DNA of 64,000 nt, from NCBI GenBank assembly GCA_914767715.1, contig OU612071.1:4586001-4650000 (forward strand). The letters run 5' to 3'. The stretch's first letter is position 1. Each line of letters starts with the position of its first letter. The notes under the pieces are model-generated. The model made no database searches. It saw nothing but the letters and a program-made list of their open reading frames with translations, and had not been told where the DNA came from. This stretch comes from Membranipora membranacea. Lineage: Eukaryota; Bryozoa; Gymnolaemata; Cheilostomatida; Membraniporidae. The position numbers and the translations under genes were made by a program. This document shows positions 47,257-57,350 of this stretch, in pieces.

Positions 47257-49943
47257 CTATCTGTAGGTAGAGCTGAGTTAGAATTTAGAGTTTATATCGA
47301 AGTTAATGGTAGAGGTGTTGATTTTACTTTAGACACAGGTTCTGATGTAACTATCATTACTGATCAAACATCTCGTGATCTGAAATTAGAATTAAGGGAA
47401 CCTAGTAGATTTCTAGTAGGTGCTGATTCGACTCCATTGAATGTTGCTGGCGAAAGCCTAGTAGAATTAAACAACAAAGGAATTATTATTAAATCGCTTG
47501 CATCGATTTAAAAAAATGCAACTAGGAATTTGTTGGGAATCGTAGAGATACGAGGACTTAATTTACTTGCAGTAGTTAATTCCATACAGCCACGTCGTAA
47601 AGCATTTGATCCATTTAAGGTATTTGTTAAGTTATTTGAAGGCTTAGGCACCATGCCTGAGACTTATAAGATAATTATGAAGACGGATGTTACCCTCTTT
47701 AAAATCCGCACACCCAGGTCAATTGCAATAGGTCTAAGAGAAAAGGCCAAGGCTGAATTACAAACTATGCTTGCCATGAATGTAATTGAAGTAGTAGAAC
47801 ATCCAACTGATTGGTGTTCGGGATTAACTATAGTGCCCAAAGCCCACGGTAAGATAAGAATGTGTGTTGACCTTACTATGTTAAATAGGGGTGTAAAAAG
47901 GGAACATTATCCCCTACCTCGAGTTAGTGATATGTTATCACAGTTGTCGACAGGTCGATTGTTCTCCAAGTTGGATGCCAATTCTGGCTTTTGGCAGATT
48001 GTGTTGAATCCTGATAGTAGAGCATTGACGACTTTTCTTACCCCTTGGGGACGGTATCAGTTCCGCCGTTTGCCATTTGGACTTTCATCCGCCCCTGAAA
48101 TTTTCCAGCGCTCAATGGAAAAGATACTTCTAGATTTAGAGGGAGTTATTTGTATGATGGGTGATGTCCTTGTCTTTGGTATGACCTTGAAAAAGGAGAA
48201 ATGTGAATTTGGCGTTACTGAAATTTAGTTTTTAGGACATGTTGTTTGTTTAGAAGGTGTGAAATTAGACCCAGAAAAGGCCAAAACCATCATGTCAATT
48301 TCACCCCCCACTACTAAGAAAGAAGCTAAACGATTCTTAGGAATGGTCAATTATTTAAACAAGTTGAGTAGTAAGTTGGCTGAATTGTGTTCGCCTATTT
48401 ATGAGACTACTAATTCCAGCCCATTTTATTGGGGAATTGACCAACAAACAGCATTTGAAGAAATTAAGGTAGAGTTGTCTAGTGCTCCTGTCCTTTGTGC
48501 TTTTGACGTTAGAAGTAGGCATAAAGTTCATCTAGAATAGCTCTTGGTGCTGTCTTATTGCAGTTTACCGTTGACGAATTATTGCAGCCAGTTGAGTATG
48601 CATCTAGGAAATTACTTCCTGCTGAAAAGAACTATGCCATGATTGAATTAGAAGCATTAGGCATTACATGGGCCTGTGAGAAATTTGATTTCTATCTTGT
48701 TGGAAGAACATTTGAAATCGACACAGATCATAAACCCCTGATCAGCTTGTTAGGTGAAAAGGACTTATCCCAACTCCCCTTAAGAGTCCAGCGATTTAAA
48801 ATGAGGCTTATGAGGTATGATTTTACTATCTCGCACACCCCTGGGGTTTGTATGTATATCGCAGATTTCTTAAGTCGTCCTAATAGCCAGCCCAGTGGTA
48901 GTGATAAGGAAATTACAGAATGTCGCCTTGTTGAGTTCTACGTAGCTAGTAACATGAGAGGGAATTGTTGCAAGCTATTATGAATGATACAATTTGTAAG
49001 GATATACTGCAGTCACTGAATTAGATTCTTCTCTTAGAATAGAAATAGTATCATAGCGTTATACAGTTAGGACACTAAACACAGGGACCCATCTGACTGT
49101 TATCTGATTGGCTGTCCCTAGTAGCATGATTAATTAGCCTGAGAAATTGTCTTGTTTACAAAATTGCAAACAGTAATTATACCCCTACAGTGTCGATGAT
49201 TAGGGCATTTCTAGATTGCTACTAGGGACTGGCTATTTTTGCAAGCCCTTTGTTTTGCAAAAGAAAGCTAATGATGCTATTCCAGATATGGAATTCAATG
49301 ACTGCAGTATATTCGGCTTGAATGGCCATTAGACATTTCTGGATGTGATGTGGAGGTTAAAAAGCTTTATCAAGTTAGACATAGCCTCACATTGTATGGT
49401 GATAAAATTATGTATGAGTCAAGGCTTTATATCCCAAAAGCTTTGCGTCGCAAGTACTTAGAATTATGCCATGAAGGTCATCAGTATATTGGCAAATGTC
49501 AAAGAAGAGCGCGGCAATTGTTTTGGTGGCCAGGTTGTAGTAAGGAAATTGAGGAATTCATTAGAAAGTGTGACATTTGTACCAAGTTTGGAAAAATTAA
49601 GCATGAGCCCATTGAAGACTGTAGTTTACCTGATGGACCTTGGTTAGAACTTGGTTCAGATACCCTTGAATTTAAAGGCCAGTGGTATCTATTAGTTGTA
49701 GATTATTATACCATGTGGATTGAAGTTAGACCGTTGTTGTCACTGTCTTCCTATAATGTTATTCAAGAATTTTAGTCAATATTTTCTTGTTTTGGTGTGC
49801 CTATATGATTAAGAAGTGATAATGCAGGTTGCTATGCTAGTCAGAGTTTTAGAGATTTTGCTAAGACTTGGGGTTTCGACCAAAGATTTAGCAGCCCTCG
49901 TTATCCGCAAAGTAATGGTTTAGCGGAACGCTCTGTTGGTACC
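47257..49943 (+). pseudogene. Gypsy pol: protease, RT, RNase H, part of integrase (multiply disabled)
   Basis: Protease with LDTGSDVT (47329-47352). A stop near 47508 precedes RT (47620-48540: YPLPRVSDML, SKLDANSGFWQI, LPFGLSSAPEIF). The catalytic Y-x-D-D reads MMGD at about 48155, so one Asp is lost. TAG at 48226-48228; TAG at 48538-48540 with a frame change into RNase H (48558-48983: IELEALGITWAC, DTDHKPL). Integrase begins near 49350 with H..H (CHEGHQY) and CDIC, and has TAG at 49774 and TGA near 49807. It breaks at 49943 after GLAERSVGT. Not functional. Confidence 0.85.
49110..49233. repeat. Small inverted-repeat insertion in gypsy pol
   Basis: GGCTGTCCCTAGTAGCA (49110-49126) and TGCTACTAGGGACTGGC (49217-49233) are near-perfect inverted 17-mers. 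They lie in the RNase H-integrase linker, which loses its reading frame here. Possibly a MITE insertion that occurred after the element formed. Confidence 0.45.
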
Positions 49944-49969
49944 CTGCTAAGATCTCGGATAACCTCACA
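49944..49969 (-). repeat. 26-bp LTR tip closing the right side of the provirus
   Basis: CTGCTAAGATCTCGGATAAC + CTCACA is the complement of the LTR start, and no polypurine tract follows. This is therefore the outer edge of a minus-oriented 5' LTR whose remainder is missing. Confidence 0.75.
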
Positions 49970-50819
49970 AGCTCCATCTTTTTAGTGCCAGGAACACATA
50001 CACAATATAATATAAAGGGAAATTCAGGAAACATTGAAAACAGATCAACTAGGAAACAATTGAACTGAAGATTGGGTTATAGAGATGCCAGCAACACTAG
50101 CGGTGATTGTTGATACAATTGGCCATAAGAACAGAGCCGTAACTTCTATGTCCATCACAGTCACACAATCTAGAAACTACTCTGACCTTGAGCTTGGCTG
50201 AAACAAAGCCTCAAGGTAAAAACAACCCAAGAGCTTCAAGCTCTGTTAGATCTTTGTCTGAAGCAAAGAGTTGATGAATCATTTCAACCCTGAACAGAAA
50301 TATTTCCTCATAGGAGTTGATACGGTTTACATCGTACTAATTGCTAGCAGTGTATGATGTTACACACACAATCACGGGGCTGCCCCAAACCCTGGTGTAG
50401 CATTTGCTTGGTACCTGTTAAAGCAGATAGAGGAGTTGCTATTACTTGTTCCGTTTGATTTGAGCCAGATAGAAACTTTGCCATAATCCCCTGCAGGCAC
50501 AAATTTCGTGTCCATTGTCTAATAATATGGGTTTACACTAACCGGATGAACATGTGCACTGCGCTGCACCGAGACACCCAGACTCTAGACCCTTGACCAT
50601 ATTTTGAGATGCGCCAATGTTCCGTAACCTGTAACAATGTGATTTATAACATTTGACATGATTATATTTGTTTTGATTAACTGTGACATCACTAATCCAT
50701 GACTGCTATATTTCAGGTTTTATAGTAGTGTGTTCAAATTGTAACCAGTTCATGAATTATAAGTTGCCAAGTCAATCTGCAGCAATGTAGCCTTATAGTC
50801 AAAACGCCCTTCAAAAGCA

Positions 50820-50970
50820 TGCCAAGTCTTTTGTAGCACTACCGTACCCGAGAAGAGACTTGTTGCCACACCTGTGAAGAACTATATCACTGTAACAAAT
50901 CACCAGCCAAAACTCTCTGCAGAATTTACTGATACCCCAACTGAGGATCTCTCTGCACTTTTATTTATTA
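50820..50970 (+). pseudogene. TQT-motif family, copy 1 (degenerate)
   Basis: The aligned ATG (about 50820) leads to an in-frame TAG and a frame change. In the open frame TVPEKRLVATPVKNYITVTN, HQPKLSAEFTDTPTEDLS matches copy 4 (55192) closely. After that, the AT-rich TTATTT repeat replaces the C-terminal region. Pseudogene of an unrecognised family. Confidence 0.5.
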
Positions 50971-51110
50971 TTTGTTATTTAGTATTTTTATTAATTAATT
51001 ATTATTTATCGTTTATTATTTATCATTTATTATTTATTGTTTATTATAAATTATTTTCTTTCTATTACTTATTATTTATCATTTTTTATGTAATTTTTTG
51101 CTAATTATTT
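50955..51110 (+). repeat. TTATTTAT low-complexity tract
   Basis: TTATTTATTATTTAT-type sequence with CGTTTA/CATTTA interruptions. An equivalent tract lies at the same relative place in the partner copy at 55430-55640. Confidence 0.9.
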
Positions 51111-51682
51111 AGAGGCTATTTATCTGCTTATACAGCACCGCCAATATCAAAACTTTGTTGCATCCATCTGTTAAGATCCTATGAAGGATGATAAAGACTT
51201 TGTTGTAACTACCTGTGGCCACGAGGTACTGCCTATGATGTATGGTGATTTTGCTTTAAAGTAACCCGGCACTAGGGAAAAACTGTGCATTATGTAGAGG
51301 CACACTATCTGAATTAAAAGAGCTATTTATTTAAATACACATTATACCTTGTATTTTATGTTATGCATCGGAAGATTGTTTATATGTTTGAACATGGAGT
51401 AACAGTTACTCCTTGATTTGAAGGACATAACATCTTTGCATATTTGTTCTTTGGATATGTTAAACCTTTTGATAGTTCAAACAACAACGAAGACTGATAG
51501 CCAATAAAACATACCATGCTCGTGTTATAATACATATATCCTTGTCAGGCACATGAATGGTACTATGTGCTTATGTGGTTTGACTTAGAGTTTAAGGTCG
51601 TGTGAATGTGCCATGGCAATGACACGCGGAGGGACAAAACGACACCTGGAATAAATGCAATGATGTCCTTATTTTAGAAATC

Positions 51683-52208
51683 ATGAAAAGAGCAAACATC
51701 CTCATAGAGTCGGGAGTGGATGATAGACCGGTCATGTTTATGACTATGCCTTGGTGGCTGGGAAGGGTCTCGTCATTATCCCCGAAAAAAACTATATCTT
51801 GGTTACAGATCCACAGCCGGAAAGCACATCAGATTCGGACTCACAAACGGAAGATTTACCTGCCCTGCGGGTACCTCATCAACCACCTCCACCACAGTCA
51901 CAGTTACCTCCTCCATATTTAGTTAATGCCATTAGACCAAAACTGCCTTCCCAGTCTCACGGCCATTTTCTCCAGGGCAGTTTAACTTTTTGCCTACGCG
52001 GCCAGCGATCCCAGTCAGTCTCATCAATCTTCCTGTTACCGGACCTTCCAATTATAAGTATCCTACTCCACACCCCCCCCCGCCCCCTTATGCAGATCAA
52101 TCTCACTTCAACAAATTCGCCTACAGACTGATTCCTTTCCCTTTTCAACCGCCACAGCCACCCCAGTCACATTCAACCTATATGGATGCCGTAATGAGTC
52201 CCAACTGA
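51683..52208 (+). pseudogene. TQT-motif family, copy 2 (two frame breaks), Pro-rich C-terminus
   Basis: The first frame gives KRANILIESGVDDRPVMFMT, then a one-base shift near 51752 leads to GLVIIPEKNYILVTDPQPES and DSQTEDLPALR with PPPPQSQLPPPYLV. A second shift near 51955 leads to FSPGQFNFLPTRPAIPVSL, YKYPTPHPPPPPYADQ and ends YMDAVMSPN. The order of blocks is that of the family core followed by a Pro/Gln-rich tail. Either a young pseudogene or two assembly indels. The ~1.1 kb minisatellite begins right after the stop. Confidence 0.5.
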
Positions 52209-53345
52209 GGGATATATTCTCCCCCCCTTAGAATGAGTATATACTTAGATCTTTCGGATCTGCGGGTTATATTCTCCCCCCCCCCCCCTTAGAATGAGTA
52301 TATACTTAGATCTTTCTGATCTGAGGGATATATTCTCCCCCTCCCTTAGAATGAGTATATACTTAGATCTTTTAGCTGTGAGGGATATAGTCTCCCCCCC
52401 CTTAGAATGAGTATTTACTTAGATCTTTCGGATCTGCGGGTTATATTCTCCCCCCCCCCTTAGAATGAGTATATACTTAGATCTTTCTGATCTGAGGGAT
52501 ATATACTCCCCCCCCCTTAGAATGAGTATATACTTAGATCTTTTAGCTGTGAGGGATATAGTCTCCCCCCCCCCCTTAGAATGAGTATTTACTTAGATCT
52601 TTCGGATCTGCGGGTTATATTCTCCCCCCCCTTAGAATGAGTATATACTTAGATCTTTTAGCTGTGAGGGATATAGTCTCCCCCCCCCCCCCTTAGAATG
52701 AGTATTTACTTAGATCTTTCGGATCTGCGGGTTATATTCTCCCCCCCCCCCCTTAGAATGAGTATATACTTAGATCTTTCTGATCTGAGGGATATATACT
52801 CCCCCCCCTTAGAATGAGTATATACTTAGATCTTTTAGCTCTGAGGGATATAGTCTCCCCCCCCCCCTTAGAATGAGTATATACTTAGATCTTTCTGATC
52901 TGAGGGATGTATACTCCCCCCCCTTAGAATGAGTATATACTTAGATATTTTAGCTCTGAGGGATATAGTCTCCCCCCCCCCTTAGAATGAGTATATACGT
53001 AGATATTTCGGATCTGAGGAATATATTCTCCCCCTCCCTTAGAATGAGTTTATACTTAGATCTTTCGGATTTGAGGGATAAATTCTCCCCCCCCCCCCCT
53101 TAGAATGAGTATACACTTAGATATTTTGGATCTGAGGGATATATCCTCCCCCCCCCCCTTAGAATGAGTATATACTTAGATATTTCGGATCTGAGGGATA
53201 TATTCTCCCCACCTCCTTAGAATGAGTGTACACTTAGATCTTTCGGATCTCTGAGATATATGCCCCCCCCCCCCTTTAGAATGAGTATATACTTAGAACT
53301 TTTGGATCTGAGGGATATATTCTCCCTCCCCCTTTAGAATGAGTA
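52205..53345 (+). repeat. Poly-C minisatellite, ~20 units of 55-60 bp, higher-order trimer
   Basis: Each unit is CTCC(C)5-14 TTAGAATGAGTATATACTTA + GAT.TTT then one of three variants: CGGATCTGCGGGTTATATT (A), CTGATCTGAGGGATATATT (B) or TAGCTGTGAGGGATATAGT (C). The left two thirds run A-B-C-A-B-C-A-C-A-B-C..., and the right third is of A-like diverged monomers. The complement carries G runs of 7-14 every ~57 bases. Confidence 0.95.
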
Positions 53346-53349
53346 TGAG

Positions 53350-54160
53350 TTACTACAAGAGGTGTTGGACAAGGGGCTAATTTAAGAGAAGGGCAGCTAA
53401 CTACTACTAATAGAAATCTTTATACAATAGGTGAGGAAATTTAATAAGTATGTTGATAAACACTCACTCATACGGGTTATAACGAGCATGAAGGGCTGTT
53501 AAGATGAGTTGACCCTTGCCCTCGACAATAACATGATTTATTAATCACTTTGTTTGTCTTGTCTTTTTTGTTTGAAATCCTTAGTATCATATACAGTCTG
53601 GCACATCAGATTGGACTGCTTTCGAGTGCTTGTATTAATGTGCAAGGCAACACCACTCCTATTAGATATTGTATCATTATCAGAGAATCGATTATGTATT
53701 AGTACTGCTTGCATGCAAATTTACTGATACATACACATGCTGTATAATACATTAAGATGCATTGTGTTGTAATGATAGGCTGATTGTGGATTGGAGTATT
53801 AAGAATGCTCTGTTGTTGTGGATGTCGACCATGTGCTGAGTAGTATTTGGAGTCTTCTTCTTAGTTATCCGAGCAGACAACACTCATCTGTTGATGACCG
53901 AAAACAAATTGACTTTGTAAATTTTTTTTCTAGTTTGTGATGATCAATACTATAGAAAACTTTTTCTTGCCAGCAAATCTTATTATAGTATATTATGTAA
54001 TAATATATCATAATTGACTTACTTACTTTTTGTATTTGTTACATTGATCTACACCCAACATTGGATCAGGCGGTGACCAAGTGTGAATACTTGCACTGCC
54101 TGAGATGTATATTATTCTTATCGGTCACAAACCCTTACAAGTCGGCTTGCGCCTTTCGTC
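53350..54160. other. Spacer and 5' flank of copy 3
   Basis: The last 130 bases (CACCCAACATTGGATCAGGC ... ACCCTTACAAGTCGGCTTGC) are repeated at 59715-59830, so they belong to the duplicated gene unit. Otherwise nothing was recognised. Confidence 0.5.
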
Positions 54161-54168
54161 GCGCGTAG

Positions 54169-54576
54169 ATGGATAATACCGACTTCGATGGGGCTGTCAA
54201 TGATGCTCACGACAAGATTGTTGGCCAGGAACCAGAGACCCGATCAGTGGTCCTGGTCACACTAGTAGGAGTGCCGGGATTGGTAGCAATACCAATATAC
54301 CAAAGAGATGAGATTCAGTTTGATAAAGACAAATCAAGTGAAGTTCAGCTCAATAACGAAAAGGCAACCCAGACCAACTCGGTGTTCCATGACAATTCAA
54401 CACAGATCCTGGAGTATACACTATACCATCCTCAACCACATCATAGTTCTTCCCGTCCACCACCGGCGCCTGTTTATCACTACGCTGAGGATTGGTCGTT
54501 TACAGATGAGATTGATGTTGCGGAGGAAATTATGTATTTCCCAGACAATTTTGACTGGAGAAATCGGACAAATTAA
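54169..54576 (+). CDS. TQT-motif family, copy 3 (intact, 135 aa)
   Basis: The start ATG is preceded by an in-frame TAG, so the start is well defined unless GTAG is used as an acceptor. Residues 1-25 are acidic (MDNTDFDGAVNDAHDKIVGQ). The family core is VVLVTLVGVPGLVAIPIYQR (about 27-45), followed by a charged linker and KATQTNS (about 64-70). It then has a His/Pro/Ser segment (HPQPHHSSSRPPPAPVYHY) and an acidic C-terminus (FTDEIDVAEEIMYFPDNFDW). No signal peptide or TM segment, so a cytosolic product is expected. KATQT is a textbook match to the KxTQT motif bound by dynein light chain LC8. The family is not recognised. Confidence 0.6.
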   Translation: MDNTDFDGAVNDAHDKIVGQEPETRSVVLVTLVGVPGLVAIPIYQRDEIQFDKDKSSEVQLNNEKATQTNSVFHDNSTQILEYTLYHPQPHHSSSRPPPAPVYHYAEDWSFTDEIDVAEEIMYFPDNFDWRNRTN

Positions 54577-54979
54577 GCCAAGGATAACCCCCCCTCCCTT
54601 CACCCCCCTCCCCCCTACATTGGTAGCAGTATAACTAGATGATTAGTATTTTGCTGTAAACAGTTATATGGTCCCCCTTCTCTAGGTAAGACATGTGCAC
54701 TGCCGAGCCACCCTGTCTTGTTTGGCAGAGCTGAATAATTTAGCTTACCTTGAAAATTGGATTTGGAGTTTGTTTGGATTCAATACCTCTTCTCCAGCTG
54801 TTTTTTACAGATGAAGTTTTGATCTTGGTCTGGCGAGAAATGACTTGTTTATGGTCAGATGATTGACTACAGTTACAAAAATTGTCTTGAGAACAGGTAT
54901 AAAGGGGTAACTGAGACGCCATGTGAACATCAAAAGACTCAAAACAACAAAATAGCAGAAGAAGAGCCTGAAACCTGTT

Positions 54980-55760
54980 CAGTCTGATTTCAGCCATTAG
55001 AACAGGATAGAAATTTTGCTATAACGCCATGCTGACACAAATTTGGTGTCCCTTGTCTCATAATATTGGTTAACCCAAAAATTTCTAATAGATTACCATG
55101 TGCAGTGTGCAGCACAGAGATACCCAGACCCCATAATCTTGACCATATTGAGAGATGCTCTAAAGTTCTGATAGAGTAAGGAATTGACCATATGCCTGTG
55201 GTGTACGTTTCCCTACCTGAGAGCGGCCTTGTTGGCATCCCAGTAGAGAACTATATCACAGTTACAAATCACCAGCCAACACTCACTGCAGATTCCGGTA
55301 CCCAAACTGAGGATCTCCCTACACATACAGCGCATAACCAGCATACAATACCACAAACCCCCAGAGGGATCACTTATCCTTGAGAGGATCTGAAATTAAT
55401 AGTTAAGGGATTTAAATGATTAAGTATATTCATTATTTATTATTTGATACTTTATTATTTGTTACTTTATTATTTATTATTCACCATTCATCATTGATTA
55501 TGTATTATTGATAGTTTATTATATTTAATCCTTTATTGTTGTTTATTTTTATTTATAATTCTTAATTATTCATCCTTCATCACTCATTATTTATTATCTG
55601 TTGTTTTTAATTTATTATTTATTTCTTATCTGCTGATCATCTGATAATGCTGCAACAACAATATCAAAACTTTGTCTCATCTGTTGTGGACCTATGCAGG
55701 ATGATAAGAATCTTGATGTATCTACCTGTAGGCACAAGTACTGTACTGCATTGGCGTCCC
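54980..55760 (+). repeat. Local duplication, copy of 50430-51260
   Basis: Partner of the block described at 50430-51260, in the same orientation, including the TTATTT tract at 55430-55640. Confidence 0.75.
55192..55383 (+). CDS. TQT-motif family, copy 4 (short, 63 aa)
   Basis: MPVVYVSLPESGLVGIPVEN, then YITVTNHQPTLTADSGTQTE-DLP and a short tail ending GITYP. It is open and starts at the Met that aligns with the degenerate copy 1 start. It lacks both the acidic N-terminus of copy 3 and the Pro-rich C-terminus of copies 2 and 3. SGTQTED is a good LC8-type TQT motif. It may be a truncated paralogue or one exon of a longer gene. Confidence 0.5.
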   Translation: MPVVYVSLPESGLVGIPVENYITVTNHQPTLTADSGTQTEDLPTHTAHNQHTIPQTPRGITYP

Positions 55761-55899
55761 TGTGGAAAACCATCTTCCTGTAAAAAAATCTTTTCAAAAA
55801 TAAATTAAAATAAAACTCTTCTCAGGCTGTGTTAGGATGAGTATAAGTAATTAGAAAGTAAAACATTTCAATGTATGGCGTTATAATAATGTCTATTAG

Positions 55900-56045
55900 T
55901 AAGTAGACAATTATTAAACCATAGCTCTAGACAGGGCTTTTTATGTATCTAATAGGTTTTCTATGGTGCTCTACATCACTATTTCAATAATATTTAATAA
56001 ATTATTTCCCTTTGTATACATGATTATGACGTCATAATTATAGTC
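55900..56045 (+). repeat. Left arm of a 3.2-kb-spaced inverted repeat
   Basis: AAACCATAGCTCTA.ACAGG, AATAGGTTTTCT...GGTGCTCTACATCACTATTT and ATTATGACGTCATAATTATA recur inverted at about 59100-59310. The pair encloses the two genes at 56574-58405. Confidence 0.6.
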
Positions 56046-56573
56046 TTAATGGAGGATTCAATGTGAGTGACCTGAAAACTTGCCTAATATCTTCAGCTAA
56101 CTTGATTAGATCCTTGGGATGGATCCTTCACCCAGCCTTCCCAGTGAGTAAGAACACATCAAAGTGGTACCTTGCACACCTATTCCAACATTTCACCCAA
56201 TGAATCTCTTGCAATCATCCCTAAAAGGGAGTGTTATTTACTGTGTTGCTTTTTCGTTCCTTTTATAAGCTCAATTCTAATTGGCCAATTTATTCATGGC
56301 CTGAGAATTGTAAAATCTTAATCAAAACATTTCAAACTATAGAGTGATAGTTTTTATCAATTATGTTACCTGCTTAGAATATTTGAGCCAACTTAAACTG
56401 TGCTTTTAGAATCACATGAGTAATATCATTGGGAATAAAAGAATAATCCTTTCATAAAACAACACTTGGACTCTTTCTGTGGTTTTATATTACCATAGGC
56501 TTGCTGTGACTTTCAACTGCTTGTTCTTGCTGCTGATTATACTCTTGAAAAGCCCTCAACATCAACTGCCACG

Positions 56574-57103
56574 ATGGATATCTCAACGCCATCTACCTCA
56601 GCGTTGATATCAGCCATCAAGTCGGTTACTCCTTGGAACGATCCTAGCTCAGTGCCTTTTACAAGTAAGTTTTATCAGGATTGTCAGCATTCTTGTATGC
56701 TGATAACAATAATTGAGAAACAATCAAGTATCATAAGGGAACCACATCCATCCTTGTATTGAGAGAGTTATCGGTATAATGTGAGACATAAAACGTAGTA
56801 GACCAAATTGTGCGTTATCGCAGCCAACACAAGTTGCAGGCCAAAGTTTATGTCAATTAATTGTCTCTTTCTGATAATTTTTTTCATTATTTAGCTACCT
56901 TTATAGATTATGTACAAGACTTGTTTTCCGAGCTTGAGTGTCAGGTCACTAACAAAACCACACCAGAATGGGACACCTGGCAGCCTCCTACACAGGCATC
57001 GACCGGCCCAAGCTATGGCAGCTTGGAGGAGCTGATCCAGAAGAGGCAGACTAGAGGTCTTAAACTGAAGCCTCACTACCTGCGTATAGAGGACTATAGC
57101 TAA
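56574..57103 (+). CDS. Two-exon gene of unknown family (~100 aa)
   Basis: Exons 56574-56664 and 56895-57103, donor ACAA-gtaagt, acceptor TTATTTAG, phase 1 on both sides, frame continuous to TAA. Exon 1: MDISTPSTSALISAIKSVTP + WNDPSSVPFT. Exon 2: FIDYVQDLFSELECQVTNKT, then a Pro/Trp segment (PEWDTWQPPTQAS), an amphipathic basic helix (GSLEELIQKRQTRGLKLK) and HYLRIEDYS. No signal peptide, TM segment or recognisable domain. It lies tail-to-tail with the P2X7-like gene at 57351 (248-bp gap). The upstream sequence stays open for some codons, so an earlier exon is possible. Confidence 0.6.
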
Positions 57104-57350
57104 ACTTTATTGTAACATGCTTGTAGTATCGTTGACAAATTTCAAAAACAGAAATAGAATGCATCCAAGCTGATAAAATTTGAAACTCAACACATTAATT
57201 TAAAAACTCATTGAATTATGTATCAGACTCTGTAATCTAATTTTTGTACGTTACCTTAAGTTTCTCAATTTTAATCATTACTCAAACTATGTATTATATT
57301 CAATTTTGTCATGAACTAGCAAATGATTGATCATATATCATTGTCCCCAG

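Larger units (their letters stand above)
42469..49969. mobile_element. Rearranged Ty3/gypsy LTR retrotransposon (head-to-head halves)
   Basis: Left half 42470-45519 is minus strand: LTR, PPT, extra ORF, 3' part of pol. Right half 45520-49943 is plus strand: end of LTR, PBS, gag, pro, RT, RNase H, start of IN. A 26-bp minus-oriented LTR tip (49944-49969) closes the right side. The two halves share about 385 bp of integrase (45135-45519 inverted; 49559-49943), about 98% identical by eye. AGCT lies directly or one base outside both outer edges (42465-42468, 49970-49973), as a target duplication would. The 45519/45520 join has TTC microhomology. Confidence 0.8.
50430..51260 (+). repeat. Local duplication, copy of 54980-55760
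   Basis: Shared text includes CACAAATTT.GTGTCC.TTGTCT, GTGCA.TG.GC.GCAC.GAGA.ACCCAGAC, CTTGACCATATT, ACTATATCAC.GT.ACAAATCA, the TTATTTATTATT run, and ATATCAAAACTTTGT...GGATGATAA. It carries the first member of the TQT-motif family. Confidence 0.75.

Noticed and set aside
52205-53345. CRISPR array
   Set aside because: Units are contiguous without unique spacers, and the DNA is eukaryotic; it is a minisatellite.
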